A DNA stretch of 64,000 nt from DAOQTX01 sp035340715 (GTDB taxonomy: Bacteria; Bacteroidota; Bacteroidia; AKYH767-A; OLB10): positions 1-64,000 of the forward strand of contig DAOQTX010000002.1 of NCBI GenBank assembly GCA_035340715.1, read 5' to 3'. A program made the position numbers and the translations under genes. Below the pieces are notes generated by a model. That model was not told the DNA's origin. It saw only the letters and a list, made by a program, of their open reading frames with translations, and did not search any database. Shown here one piece after another: positions 1 to 8,942 of the stretch. Position 1 is the first letter of the stretch, and each line of letters opens with the position of its first letter.

Positions 1-462
1 CCACTTTAAGGTGATATAAGGTCTTTTATCTTCATGGAACTTATTGAAATGTTTATTCAACTCCCGACATTTATTTTCCAAAACATTCATTTCCACCTCT
101 ATGCCACATAGTTTTAATCTTTCTATTCCTGTTCCACTCACTTTTGGATTCGGGTCTTGTTGTCCAATGACCACCTTTTTTATTCCGGAACTTATAATGG
201 TATCTGTGCAGGGTGGAGTCTTACCGTGATGATTGCATGGTTCCATATTCACAAACAGAGTTGCATCCTTAGATAACGTATGCGAAAGCCTCTTTAGGCA
301 AGCTCTTTCTGCATGATCAGATCCGTATCTCAAATGATATCCTTCTGCGACAATTTTCCCTTCATCATAAATCAATGATCCAACCATAGGATTAGGGGCT
401 GTATATCCTTTACCAAGGACTGCCAAATCCAAACATCGTTGCATGAGTAATTCGCTATTCAC
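1..462 (-). CDS. ribD: RibD, bifunctional riboflavin biosynthesis protein (3' end outside window)
   Basis: Diaminohydroxyphosphoribosylaminopyrimidine deaminase / 5-amino-6-(5-phosphoribosylamino)uracil reductase, the second and third steps of riboflavin synthesis from GTP. About 154 codons of the N-terminal deaminase domain lie in the window. They carry the zinc-deaminase signature HAE (in HAERACLK) and MEPCNHHGKTPPC, whose His and two Cys bind zinc. The last visible residues (PYITLKW) are where the reductase domain normally begins, so the gene runs off the left edge. The start is inferred: an in-frame TAG lies two codons upstream, leaving GTG at 462 or ATG at 444. GTG is preferred because RibD proteins usually have a few residues before the first conserved Met. 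It is transcribed divergently from prmC. Confidence 0.93.
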   Translation of the reverse strand, partial: MNSELLMQRCLDLAVLGKGYTAPNPMVGSLIYDEGKIVAEGYHLRYGSDHAERACLKRLSHTLSKDATLFVNMEPCNHHGKTPPCTDTIISSGIKKVVIGQQDPNPKVSGTGIERLKLCGIEVEMNVLENKCRELNKHFNKFHEDKRPYITLKW

Positions 463-482
463 CTTCTAAAATATATCTTCGT

Positions 483-490
483 CAAAAGTA
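483..490 (-). promoter_or_regulatory. Candidate Bacteroidota -7 box for ribD
   Basis: On the minus strand the octamer TACTTTTG matches the Bacteroidota -7 consensus TAnnTTTG and ends 20 nt before the GTG start of ribD. I see no convincing -33 TTTG at the expected distance, so this is a weak call. Confidence 0.35.
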
Positions 491-509
491 TAAATTAGAA
501 TCATTGCTT

Positions 510-1358
510 ATGAAACTTATGTCTTTTATAAATAAGGCTATCTCAAAGTTGCCGGCTCATATTTGTGAAGAAGAGGAAAAATCCACGTTAATCAGACATT
601 GGTTAAGCGATAGATTAAATCTAAACATCAATCAATGGATCAAACGAGCGGACTTATCTATAGATCAAGCCATGTTATTTGACCTCGAAGACGATCTGGA
701 AAAAATAAAAGCTGGAATGCCTCTCCAATACATTATAGGGAAAGCATATTTTTTTGATATGGAATTAGGAGTAAATAATCATGTATTGATCCCTAGACCT
801 GAGACTGAAGAGTTGGTGCAGTGGATTATGGAAGACCATAATGATCGACCATTAAACGTACTGGAGATTGGTACAGGAAGTGGTTGTATTTCAATAGCCA
901 TAAAAAGACAGAGGAAAAATTTTACTATTACAGCAATAGATATCAGTGAAGACGCTTTAAGTATAGCTCGTCAAAACAGCAATAAATATAATGCAGCAAT
1001 TCATTTTAAGAGATTAAACTTTCTAACTCAACAAGATGAATTGAATCAAGAATGGGATATAATCGTTAGTAACCCTCCTTATTTAGATGCAGAAGAGATT
1101 GAAACTCATGGAAACCATGTTATTAAACACGAACCAAAGCAAGCGCTGATTGCTGCAGGAAGCGATCCGCTAATTTTTTATCGATCAATAGCAGCATTCT
1201 CACAAAAAAATTTATCAGATCACGGAGCATGTTATGTTGAGTTGAATAGTTTGAAAGCAGATTCCATCCAAAACATTTTTGAAGATCAAAATTTCGGAAC
1301 AGTTAATCTGAGAAGAGATATTAGTGGAAACATGAGAATGTTGCGATCAAAAATTTGA
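510..1358 (+). CDS. prmC: PrmC (HemK), release factor glutamine N5-methyltransferase
   Basis: Methylates the glutamine of the GGQ motif of peptide-chain release factors RF1/RF2 using S-adenosylmethionine, which raises termination efficiency. The 282-aa protein has the usual size. An N-terminal helical substrate-binding domain is followed by the Rossmann methyltransferase core with the SAM motif LEIGTGSGCISIAI at about residues 118-131. The catalytic NPPY motif lies near 188. The ATG at 510 is chosen. A TTG six bases upstream is in frame but less likely, and ATG at 519 is an alternative. It is divergent from ribD and 53 bp before ligA. Confidence 0.95.
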   Translation: MKLMSFINKAISKLPAHICEEEEKSTLIRHWLSDRLNLNINQWIKRADLSIDQAMLFDLEDDLEKIKAGMPLQYIIGKAYFFDMELGVNNHVLIPRPETEELVQWIMEDHNDRPLNVLEIGTGSGCISIAIKRQRKNFTITAIDISEDALSIARQNSNKYNAAIHFKRLNFLTQQDELNQEWDIIVSNPPYLDAEEIETHGNHVIKHEPKQALIAAGSDPLIFYRSIAAFSQKNLSDHGACYVELNSLKADSIQNIFEDQNFGTVNLRRDISGNMRMLRSKI

Positions 1359-1394
1359 AACGCATCAAAAGTTCCAAAAGTGAATATGCTTTTT

Positions 1395-1402
1395 TACCTT
1401 AG
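1395..1402 (+). promoter_or_regulatory. Possible -7 box for ligA
   Basis: TACCTTAG is close to TAnnTTTG (one mismatch) and ends 9 nt before the ligA ATG, which would give a very short leader. No clear -33 element is visible. Confidence 0.25.
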
Positions 1403-1411
1403 TTGGCTCTT

Positions 1412-3415
1412 ATGAATGAAACTCAGGCCAAATCAAGAATACAGACGTTACGATCTGCTATTGAAGAGCATAACTATAATTACTACACTCTTTCAAAATC
1501 AGAAATAAGTGATTACGAGTTTGATCTATTGTTAAATGAATTGATCGAATTGGAAAACAAGTTCCCTCAATACTATTCTGAAACATCTCCCTCACAAAGG
1601 GTTGGAGGACAAGTGACCAAGGAATTTAAGCAGGTGAAACATGTATACCCGATGCTTTCTTTGGGCAATACTTACTCTAAAGAAGAATTGCAAGAGTTTA
1701 ATGATCGAATAGTAAAATTAATTGGTCATGATTTTGAATATGTGTGTGAGTTGAAATTTGATGGTGTTGCCATTGGAATTACTTATGTAAATGGAGTATT
1801 TGAAAGAGCAGTTACACGAGGAGATGGATTGCAAGGAGACGATGTGAGTGCCAATGTAAAGACCATTCGATCATTACCGTTAAGTTTGAAAGGAGTAGGA
1901 TATCCAGATAAATTTGAAATCCGGGGTGAGATTATATTAACACACAAAGAGTTTGATCGAATTAATAAAGAGAGGGAGGAATTAGGAGAAGCACCTTTAG
2001 CTAATCCAAGAAATACTGCCAGCGGAACCATAAAGCAACAAGATAGTGCCGAGGTAGCAGCTCGAAAGCTCGATTGTTTCCTCTATGCAGTGTATGGGAA
2101 TCAACTTCCGTTTGAAGATCATTTTCAAGCCATGACCCGAACACGCGATTGGGGCTTTAAAGTTTCCGATGCTATGAGAGTTTGCAAAACATTGGATGAG
2201 GTTATTGATTATATCAACCAGTATGAAAAACTCAGATCTACTTTAGGGTTTGATATCGATGGAGTTGTTATTAAAGTGAATTCGTTTCGAAACCAAGAAG
2301 AACTTGGCTATACCGCTAAGTCTCCCCGTTGGGCTATTTCATATAAATATAAGGCGGAGTCGGAGCTTACTATACTCAATAATGTTAGTTTTCAAGTAGG
2401 AAGAACTGGAGCCATTACACCTGTTGCTAATTTAGAACCGGTTAACTTAGCAGGAACTGTAGTTAAAAGAGCTTCGCTGTATAATGAGGCGCAAATAGAA
2501 AAATTGGATTTGCATCTGGGTGATACAGTATTTGTTGAGAAGGGAGGAGAGATCATTCCAAAAATAACAGGAGTAGATCTTAGCAAAAGAAAAAAGGATG
2601 CCGTAAAAGTTAGCTATCCTGAATCTTGTCCCGAATGTGGAGGAGAATTAAGAAAATTGGAAGGTGAAGCTTTGCATTATTGTATCAATCAGTTGAATTG
2701 TCCACCACAAATCAAAGGATCCATAGAACATTTTGCCTCTAGAAAAGCAATGAATATTGATGGACTTGGAGCAGAAACCATTGAGTTGCTGTATGCGAAT
2801 CAACGAATACAAAATATTGCTGATCTGTATGAACTCACATTTGATTCCATTTCAAGTTTAGAGCGAATGGGTGAAAAGTCGTCCGAGAACTTAATAAAAG
2901 CAATTGAAGATTCTAAACAGGTTCCTTTCGAGAAAGTACTATATGCATTAGGGATCAGATATGTGGGCGATACTGTGGCTAAAAAGCTGGCACGGTATTT
3001 TAAAAATATATACACTATTCAAACAGCAAACATTGATGATTTGAAAAATGCTCCTGAAGTTGGTGAGAAAATTGCATTATCCATTTATAATCATTTTCAG
3101 AATGAGTTAAATACAGAGATCATACAGCGGTTGCAAAAATATGGATTACAATTTGAACTAAATGTTGAAGAAGGAAAATCAAGTGATAAATTAAAGGGAA
3201 AAAGTATTGTTGTTTCAGGAACATTCAGCAATTTTGACCGAAATCAGATTAAAGATGTAATTGAAATGAATGGAGGAAAAAATTCTTCAGCAGTAAGTTC
3301 CAAAACAAGCTTTTTGTTGGCAGGTGACGAAGCGGGCAGCAGTAAATTAGAAAAGGCTCAAGCATTGGGAGTGAGTATTATAAGTGAAGAAGATTTTATT
3401 AAGATGATTCGATGA
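1412..3415 (+). CDS. ligA: NAD-dependent DNA ligase LigA
   Basis: Seals 3'-OH/5'-phosphate nicks during replication and repair using NAD+. The 667-aa protein has every family domain in order. The N-terminal Ia domain binds the nicotinamide end. The adenylation domain has the AMP-accepting lysine in KFDG (about residue 116). An OB fold is followed by a four-cysteine zinc finger (CPECGGEL ... YC ... NCPP, about 410-432), then helix-hairpin-helix repeats and a C-terminal BRCT domain (about 590-667). ATG at 1412 is preferred over an in-frame TTG nine bases upstream. The stop overlaps the start of the next gene as ATGA, so translation is probably coupled. Confidence 0.98.
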   Translation: MNETQAKSRIQTLRSAIEEHNYNYYTLSKSEISDYEFDLLLNELIELENKFPQYYSETSPSQRVGGQVTKEFKQVKHVYPMLSLGNTYSKEELQEFNDRIVKLIGHDFEYVCELKFDGVAIGITYVNGVFERAVTRGDGLQGDDVSANVKTIRSLPLSLKGVGYPDKFEIRGEIILTHKEFDRINKEREELGEAPLANPRNTASGTIKQQDSAEVAARKLDCFLYAVYGNQLPFEDHFQAMTRTRDWGFKVSDAMRVCKTLDEVIDYINQYEKLRSTLGFDIDGVVIKVNSFRNQEELGYTAKSPRWAISYKYKAESELTILNNVSFQVGRTGAITPVANLEPVNLAGTVVKRASLYNEAQIEKLDLHLGDTVFVEKGGEIIPKITGVDLSKRKKDAVKVSYPESCPECGGELRKLEGEALHYCINQLNCPPQIKGSIEHFASRKAMNIDGLGAETIELLYANQRIQNIADLYELTFDSISSLERMGEKSSENLIKAIEDSKQVPFEKVLYALGIRYVGDTVAKKLARYFKNIYTIQTANIDDLKNAPEVGEKIALSIYNHFQNELNTEIIQRLQKYGLQFELNVEEGKSSDKLKGKSIVVSGTFSNFDRNQIKDVIEMNGGKNSSAVSSKTSFLLAGDEAGSSKLEKAQALGVSIISEEDFIKMIR

Positions 3416-3960
3416 AAACTAAGTCGAGAATACGTCAACAACTAGCAAACTTTATGTTTGTTCGGGAGTTTAGCAAGCAAAAGAGAAAACCAAAATTAAT
3501 TTCATTTGCCAAAATGAAATCGGTAGGTATATTATACGATGCAACCACCGATGAGAATTATGAATTGGTGAAGCAATTGGTAAAAGAAATTAGATCGGAG
3601 CACAAAGAGGCATTGGCATTAGGCTATGTGGATATGAAAGAACTCCCTCACATGCGCTTTTCTAAACTTGGTCTGGATTTTTTTACACGTAGATCGTTGA
3701 GTTGGAACTTAAGACCTAATCATCCCTTGGTACATAATTTTGTACAAACCGATTTTGATGTACTGATCAGCTTGGATATTGAAACCGTATTCCCTTTAAA
3801 ATATGTTTCAGCCATTTCGCATGCTAAATTTAAAATTGCTCGATTCGATAAACGCAATACTCCGTTTTGTGATTTTATGGTAGCAGCTCCCGACAACACC
3901 AGAATGGAAGAACTGATTAAAGTACTAATGCACTATTTAAAACAAATGAGAAATGACTAA
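3412..3960 (+). CDS. DUF6913-type conserved Bacteroidota protein
   Basis: A 182-aa cytoplasmic protein of unknown function, with no signal peptide or membrane segment. The N-terminus is very basic (many Lys/Arg in the first 35 residues) and is followed by an alpha/beta segment containing SVGILYDATTDENYE and FDVLISLDIETVFPLKY. This matches my recollection of the DUF6913 family, which is largely restricted to Bacteroidota. It overlaps ligA by 4 nt and dapA by 8 nt, so the three genes form a tight operon. The basic N-terminus and the link to ligA would fit a nucleic-acid-related role, but that is only inference. Confidence 0.75.
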   Translation: MKTKSRIRQQLANFMFVREFSKQKRKPKLISFAKMKSVGILYDATTDENYELVKQLVKEIRSEHKEALALGYVDMKELPHMRFSKLGLDFFTRRSLSWNLRPNHPLVHNFVQTDFDVLISLDIETVFPLKYVSAISHAKFKIARFDKRNTPFCDFMVAAPDNTRMEELIKVLMHYLKQMRND

Positions 3961-4855
3961 GAAAAAACATAAATTAACTGGAACCGGTGTGGCATTGGTA
4001 ACACCTTTTTATAAAGACGGTAGTATTGATTTTAAGTGCTTCAAAAAAGTAATTGAAAACTGTATTTCACAAAAAGTAGATTACTTAGTTCCATTGGGAA
4101 CTACAGGAGAGTCTGTAACATTAAACCCATCGGAGAAGCAAGCGGTTATCGATTTTGTTTTGGAAGTGAATGATAAACGTTTACCCGTTGTTTTAGGGTT
4201 AGGAGGTAATAATACTCAATCATTGGTAACCCAAATTTCTCAAACAGATTTTGATGGAATCGAAGCCATATTATCGGTATCTCCTTATTATAATAAGCCC
4301 AATCAGAAAGGTGTATATCAACACTATAAAATGATTGCAAACGAATGTCCGGTGCCTGTTATATTATATAATGTTCCTGGCAGAACCGGCTCAAATCTTA
4401 CACCTGAAACCACTTTGAATCTTGCGAACGATTTTGAGAATATCATCGGAATAAAGGAAGCCTCTGGAAATATTTTTCAAATCATGGAAATCATTAAAAA
4501 TAAACCCGATGGCTTTTTAGTGATTTCTGGCGATGATGGATTAACCATGCCACTATTGACTATGGGTGCAGATGGCGTTATATCTGTATTGGCAAATGCT
4601 TATCCAAAACATTTTTCTACTATGGTGCGATATGCCATGCAAGATAAACCAGAAAAAGCGCGTCCGATACATTACGCTTTAAGTGAGCTAATAGAGTTGC
4701 TATTTGTTGATGGATCTCCGGGAGGAATTAAATCGGCTTTAAAGGAAATGGGCATCTGTGATGATTATGTAAGAATGCCTTTAGCGCCTGTAGGTAAAAG
4801 TACAGCCAATAAAATTGCTCAAGTTATGAGTGATTTAAAAAAGAAATTAGGTTAA
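3953..4855 (+). CDS. dapA: 4-hydroxy-tetrahydrodipicolinate synthase DapA
   Basis: Condenses pyruvate with aspartate semialdehyde, the first committed step of the diaminopimelate/lysine pathway. The 300-aa TIM-barrel protein has the usual length. Visible motifs are GTTGES (49-54), YNVPGRTG with the catalytic Tyr139, and the Schiff-base lysine in GIKEASG (Lys168). It overlaps the DUF6913 gene by 8 nt. dapD and lysA of the same pathway are elsewhere in this window, so the pathway is dispersed. It is convergent with the PspC gene, with an 8-bp gap and no obvious terminator. Confidence 0.97.
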   Translation: MTKKKHKLTGTGVALVTPFYKDGSIDFKCFKKVIENCISQKVDYLVPLGTTGESVTLNPSEKQAVIDFVLEVNDKRLPVVLGLGGNNTQSLVTQISQTDFDGIEAILSVSPYYNKPNQKGVYQHYKMIANECPVPVILYNVPGRTGSNLTPETTLNLANDFENIIGIKEASGNIFQIMEIIKNKPDGFLVISGDDGLTMPLLTMGADGVISVLANAYPKHFSTMVRYAMQDKPEKARPIHYALSELIELLFVDGSPGGIKSALKEMGICDDYVRMPLAPVGKSTANKIAQVMSDLKKKLG

Positions 4856-4863
4856 TGAATTGA

Positions 4864-5046
4864 TTATTTTTCTCCATCAGGCATAACCAATGCCATGATT
4901 AAATAAACCAATAAACCTGTTCCGAAAATTAAAAGCGCAATAACAAAAATTATTCTAAAGATCACTGGGTCGGTATCAAAGTAATGTCCCAGTCCTCCAC
5001 AAACACCAAAGAGTTTTTTTTCTCTTCTAACTAGACGCTTATACAT
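4864..5046 (-). CDS. PspC domain-containing small membrane protein
   Basis: A 60-aa protein carrying only a PspC domain: a basic N-terminus, the signature FGVCGGLGHYFDTDPVIFRI and one long hydrophobic segment ending in LVYLIMALVMP. PspC proteins respond to envelope stress in the inner membrane, but stand-alone copies in Bacteroidota are not functionally defined. ATG at 5046 gives the normal start just before the conserved region. An in-frame TTG at 5103 would add 19 residues with no family match. Convergent with dapA. Confidence 0.85.
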   Translation of the reverse strand: MYKRLVRREKKLFGVCGGLGHYFDTDPVIFRIIFVIALLIFGTGLLVYLIMALVMPDGEK

Positions 5047-5136
5047 AGGCAATTGAATTGATAAGTGTAAATATACATATTCTAAAATATTTTGATCACT
5101 CAATAAATTGGTATTTTAGCATCAATAATTCGACTT

Positions 5137-8100
5137 ATGAAAATCTATAAATGGTTATTCACTCTTTTATTGGTAAGCAACCATATTTCAACTAACGCAC
5201 AAAGCCTATCTTTTCAACAGAAGAGTGATCATCAGATTTTTGTGACACTAGATGATGTCAAGAACGAGCTGCATTGTTCTCAAACGGTTCGTTATACCAA
5301 TAATTCATCAGACACATTAAAAGAGTTGTATTTTCATATATGGCCTAATGCCTATTCCAATAGAGAGACTGCACTAGCGCAGCAAATGGTGCTCAGCAAT
5401 AACTTAGATCTTTTTTTTGCAAAAGAAAGTGAAAAGGGACGCATGAAGAACTTTTCTGTTTTACAAAACGAATCAAAACTAACAGTGGTACTGGATGAAT
5501 ACGATATCGATATATGTAAAATTATCCTTCAAGAACCAGTTGCTCCGGCAAGCTCAATAGATCTAGCTATGCGTTTTGATGTTGTAATTCCATCTGCTAA
5601 GTTCTCCCGTCTAGGACGAATTAATCAAGCCTATTACATCACGCAATGGTATCCAAAGCCGGCTGTTTATGATTCATTAGGTTGGCACCAGATGCCATAC
5701 CTTAATCAAGGTGAATTTTTTAGTGAATTTGGAGACTACGAAGTACATATTACTGTTCCAGCAAATTATGTGGTAGCCGCTACAGGAGAATTGCAGAACA
5801 GTGCAGAACTAGATTGGCTAAAAAGTAAGAGCGAATCGTATATCTTGAATGAAAGCAACGATTTAAAATTTCCTCCATCTGATTCAATTACAAAAACACT
5901 CATCTATAAACAAAGTAATATTCATGATTTTGCATGGTTTGCCGATAAGCGTTTTAATGTTTTGCACGACACGCTTCAGATTCCGGGTGAAGAAAGGATC
6001 ATTGATGTATATGCTTATTTTACAGATAAATCAGCCAAGCATTGGGTGAAAGCCACTCATTATTTAAAGCGCTCCATACTTTTTTATTCCGAAAAACTTG
6101 GTAGTTATCCTTATAATGTAGTCTCAGCGGTAGATGGAACAATATCGGCAGGAGGAGGAATGGAATATCCTACGATAACCATACTCAGTAAAGTAGAAAA
6201 TGATCTCGATCTTGAAACAGTTATCGTACACGAAGTTGGACACAATTGGTTATATGGAATATTAGCTTCCAATGAAAGAGATTACCCCTGGATGGATGAA
6301 GGAATCAACTCTTATTACGAAATTCGTTACCTAAAAACATATCTGTCTGATCAAGATCGTCAACTCAATATGAACCGATTAAATCGATTGCTTGGTATTG
6401 ATAATCTAGATTACTCCGGCCTTACTTCTTTATTAGTAAATATCAGTGAACGCAAAAGAGTCAATCAAAAAGTATCTTTAAAGTCGACCGAATATTCTTC
6501 GTTTAACTATGGTTTGATGATATATGGAAGAGTGCCAATGCTGTTCAATGCTATTGAAAGCCAATTCGGCACTGCACTGATGGACAGTTGCATGAGAATT
6601 TATTTCAACGAATGGAAATTTAGACATCCTTACCCAGGTCATTTAAAACAAATTTTGGAAACGGCAGGGAAAAAAGATGTCTCATGGTTATTTGATGATG
6701 CTTTCGATATGGAAAGAGGAATTGAATATAAGATTTATGATGTTGCCACATATAGAGGAGAAAGAAATGAAAAAACGCAAAATGCCACACATTCTATTTT
6801 GGTGGGAAGCAAAGGCTTAGTGGCTGCTCCTTTTGAGATTACTGCTTATAAGGGAAAAAATCTGAAATACAGTTCAGCTTTTGACGGGATTTATGGAGGT
6901 GAAGTAGTGCATGTTGAATGTCCGGGATGTGACAAGTTTGTGATTAATGAACGCAAAATTTTCCCGGAACTCTATTATAATAACAATACGAAACGACTCA
7001 ATGGGTTGTTTAGAGGAGTAGAGCCGTTAAAAATTGCTTTCCTTCCTCAAGTGGAAAGAGCTGATCGAACTCAACTGTTTATTTTGCCTTTAGCCGCTTG
7101 GAACAATACCGATAAATGGATGACCGGATTAAGTATTTATAATATTTTTCTACCAGAGAAAAAATTTGAATTTGCATTTACTCCTTTATATAGTTTTAGA
7201 ACCGAGGAGCTAAATGGTTTTGCTAATTTTCACCTGAATCTCTATCCTTCTTCTGGTTCTAGTAGGAGAATCCAATTAGGCGTTAAAGGACAAAAGTTTA
7301 GTTATCAAATTCGCGAGTATCAGAAAGACAGTCTATCAACACAACGAGATTTCTTGTCTTATCAAGTGTTTGCTCCTTATCTTGAAGTAGATTTGTACAA
7401 TAAAGATCCTCGTTCTGAAACTAAGAAGAAAGTGCGCTATCAATATTCTAATGTATCGAATGATTTCGAGGATTATCTTATTGTAAAAGATGGAGTTCCT
7501 CATATATCAGAAAAAAAGGAGGTCTATCATAACATAGATGTTGCTATTTCCAATAGAAGAAAACTGGATCCATTTTCAATTGGCTTTGGTTTAGAATTTC
7601 ATAGTGAATATTTTAAAACATATTTTGAAGCGAAATACAAAATCACTTACAATAAACTAGGAAAGGGTATAAGCGCAAGATGGTTTGGTTCGATTTACGA
7701 TAGTGACAACGATCAGTATGGAAATTATTTTTCTTTAAGTGGAAAACAAGCCAATAGTGATTATCAATATTCTAATCTATACTTCGATCGGAGCAATGCT
7801 GATTTTTGGAATCGACAGTTTCAAGAAAACGAGGGAGGTTTTAAAACCTATGTGCCAACAGCCGTTACAGAGCAAAAGGGCTTTTGGATGAGTGCTCTGA
7901 ATATAGAGATAGAATTTCCGGGAGCATTACCAATTGTGGCATTTGCCGATATTGGAACCTATAACAATGCAGATAAAGTATTTGAGAAAGATATTTTTAC
8001 TGATGCCGGCATCGCTTTAAAGCTGGGATCAATTTTTCAAGTATATTTTCCTTTCATGGTGAGTCAGAATCTTGATGATTATTACGATTTGAACGATATT

Positions 8101-8190
8101 GAATTCTCTGATCGAATTCGCTTTCAAATAAACTTACCTTTGTTCGGATTTGAAAAGCTACGTGATCAACTAAGCTATCAGGTTTGGTAA
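5137..8190 (+). CDS. M1-family zinc metallopeptidase with C-terminal barrel-like region
   Basis: A 1017-aa exported protein whose signal peptide probably ends at TNAQS. The M1 aminopeptidase-type domain (about 25-560) has the exopeptidase-like motif GGMEYP, the zinc motif HEVGHNW (about 365-371) and the third zinc ligand Glu in WMDEGINSYYE about 19 residues later. The second half (about 640-1017) reads as alternating aromatic/hydrophobic beta strands. It ends in a terminal Trp (LSYQVW), as outer-membrane beta-barrels do. I infer a surface or outer-membrane-anchored peptidase. The stop overlaps the start of the LpxH-like gene (TAATG), suggesting translational coupling. Confidence 0.88.
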   Translation: MKIYKWLFTLLLVSNHISTNAQSLSFQQKSDHQIFVTLDDVKNELHCSQTVRYTNNSSDTLKELYFHIWPNAYSNRETALAQQMVLSNNLDLFFAKESEKGRMKNFSVLQNESKLTVVLDEYDIDICKIILQEPVAPASSIDLAMRFDVVIPSAKFSRLGRINQAYYITQWYPKPAVYDSLGWHQMPYLNQGEFFSEFGDYEVHITVPANYVVAATGELQNSAELDWLKSKSESYILNESNDLKFPPSDSITKTLIYKQSNIHDFAWFADKRFNVLHDTLQIPGEERIIDVYAYFTDKSAKHWVKATHYLKRSILFYSEKLGSYPYNVVSAVDGTISAGGGMEYPTITILSKVENDLDLETVIVHEVGHNWLYGILASNERDYPWMDEGINSYYEIRYLKTYLSDQDRQLNMNRLNRLLGIDNLDYSGLTSLLVNISERKRVNQKVSLKSTEYSSFNYGLMIYGRVPMLFNAIESQFGTALMDSCMRIYFNEWKFRHPYPGHLKQILETAGKKDVSWLFDDAFDMERGIEYKIYDVATYRGERNEKTQNATHSILVGSKGLVAAPFEITAYKGKNLKYSSAFDGIYGGEVVHVECPGCDKFVINERKIFPELYYNNNTKRLNGLFRGVEPLKIAFLPQVERADRTQLFILPLAAWNNTDKWMTGLSIYNIFLPEKKFEFAFTPLYSFRTEELNGFANFHLNLYPSSGSSRRIQLGVKGQKFSYQIREYQKDSLSTQRDFLSYQVFAPYLEVDLYNKDPRSETKKKVRYQYSNVSNDFEDYLIVKDGVPHISEKKEVYHNIDVAISNRRKLDPFSIGFGLEFHSEYFKTYFEAKYKITYNKLGKGISARWFGSIYDSDNDQYGNYFSLSGKQANSDYQYSNLYFDRSNADFWNRQFQENEGGFKTYVPTAVTEQKGFWMSALNIEIEFPGALPIVAFADIGTYNNADKVFEKDIFTDAGIALKLGSIFQVYFPFMVSQNLDDYYDLNDIEFSDRIRFQINLPLFGFEKLRDQLSYQVW

Positions 8191-8936
8191 TGAACAGTAA
8201 GAACAACATATATTTTATAAGTGATTTTCATTTAGGAGTTCCTAATTCAGATGCTAGTTTAAAGCGGGAAAAGGATATTGTTCGTTGGCTTGATTTCATA
8301 AAAAAAGATGCGCTTGAAGTTTACATTTTAGGAGATGTTTTTGACTTTTGGTTTGAGTACAAGCATGTAGTTCCTAAGGGATTTGTGCGCTTACTCGGAA
8401 AGTTGGCAGAACTTTCTGATAGCGGAATTAAGATTCATTATTTTACAGGCAATCACGACATGTGGGTTTTTGATTATTTGCCAAAAGAAATTGGATGTAC
8501 CTTATACCGAGAGCCAATAGAACGAGAATTCGGCAATAAAAAATTTTTTATAGGGCATGGTGACGGATTAGGTCCCGGTGATCATGGGTATAAATTCATT
8601 AAGAAAGTATTTGCCAGTAAAATATGCCAATGGTTGTTTGCACGTCTTCACCCCAATTTAGGAATAGGTATAGCCAATTATTGGTCACGAAGAAGTAGAA
8701 TTGCAACTTCTACTGATAATGAAACCTACAAAGGTGATGATAAAGAGTTTTTGGTTTTGTTTTGTAAAGAAAAAATTAAAACACAAGCAATCGACTATTT
8801 CATATTTGGTCATCGACATTTACCTATTGATATGAGAATAGGAGAGAGCAGATACATTAATTTAGGAGAATGGATCAACTACAGGAACTATGCTGTTTTC
8901 AACGGTTCAGAGTTGCTTTTCAAAACATTCGATTAG
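8190..8936 (+). CDS. lpxH: UDP-2,3-diacylglucosamine diphosphatase (LpxH-like)
   Basis: A calcineurin-like metallophosphoesterase of 248 aa, assigned to lipid X formation in lipid A biosynthesis. The dimetal-site motifs are present in order: SDFHLG (D-x-H), GDVFDFW, GNHD and FGHRH. An interfacial segment between GNHD and GHRH (KKVFASKICQWLFARLHP) is typical of LpxH rather than of generic phosphoesterases. Bacteroidota often carry more than one LpxH-like protein, so the exact substrate is inferred. ATG at 8190 shares its A with the preceding TAA stop. It is convergent with the next gene at a 6-bp distance. Confidence 0.85.
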   Translation: MNSKNNIYFISDFHLGVPNSDASLKREKDIVRWLDFIKKDALEVYILGDVFDFWFEYKHVVPKGFVRLLGKLAELSDSGIKIHYFTGNHDMWVFDYLPKEIGCTLYREPIEREFGNKKFFIGHGDGLGPGDHGYKFIKKVFASKICQWLFARLHPNLGIGIANYWSRRSRIATSTDNETYKGDDKEFLVLFCKEKIKTQAIDYFIFGHRHLPIDMRIGESRYINLGEWINYRNYAVFNGSELLFKTFD

Positions 8937-8942
8937 AGCCTA

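Noticed and set aside
504..509. TTG upstream starts for prmC, ligA, lpxH, ruvX, the desaturase and the MFS gene
   Set aside because: In each case an ATG a few codons downstream fits the family start better. For ruvX and the desaturase the TTG lies inside the -7 promoter box.
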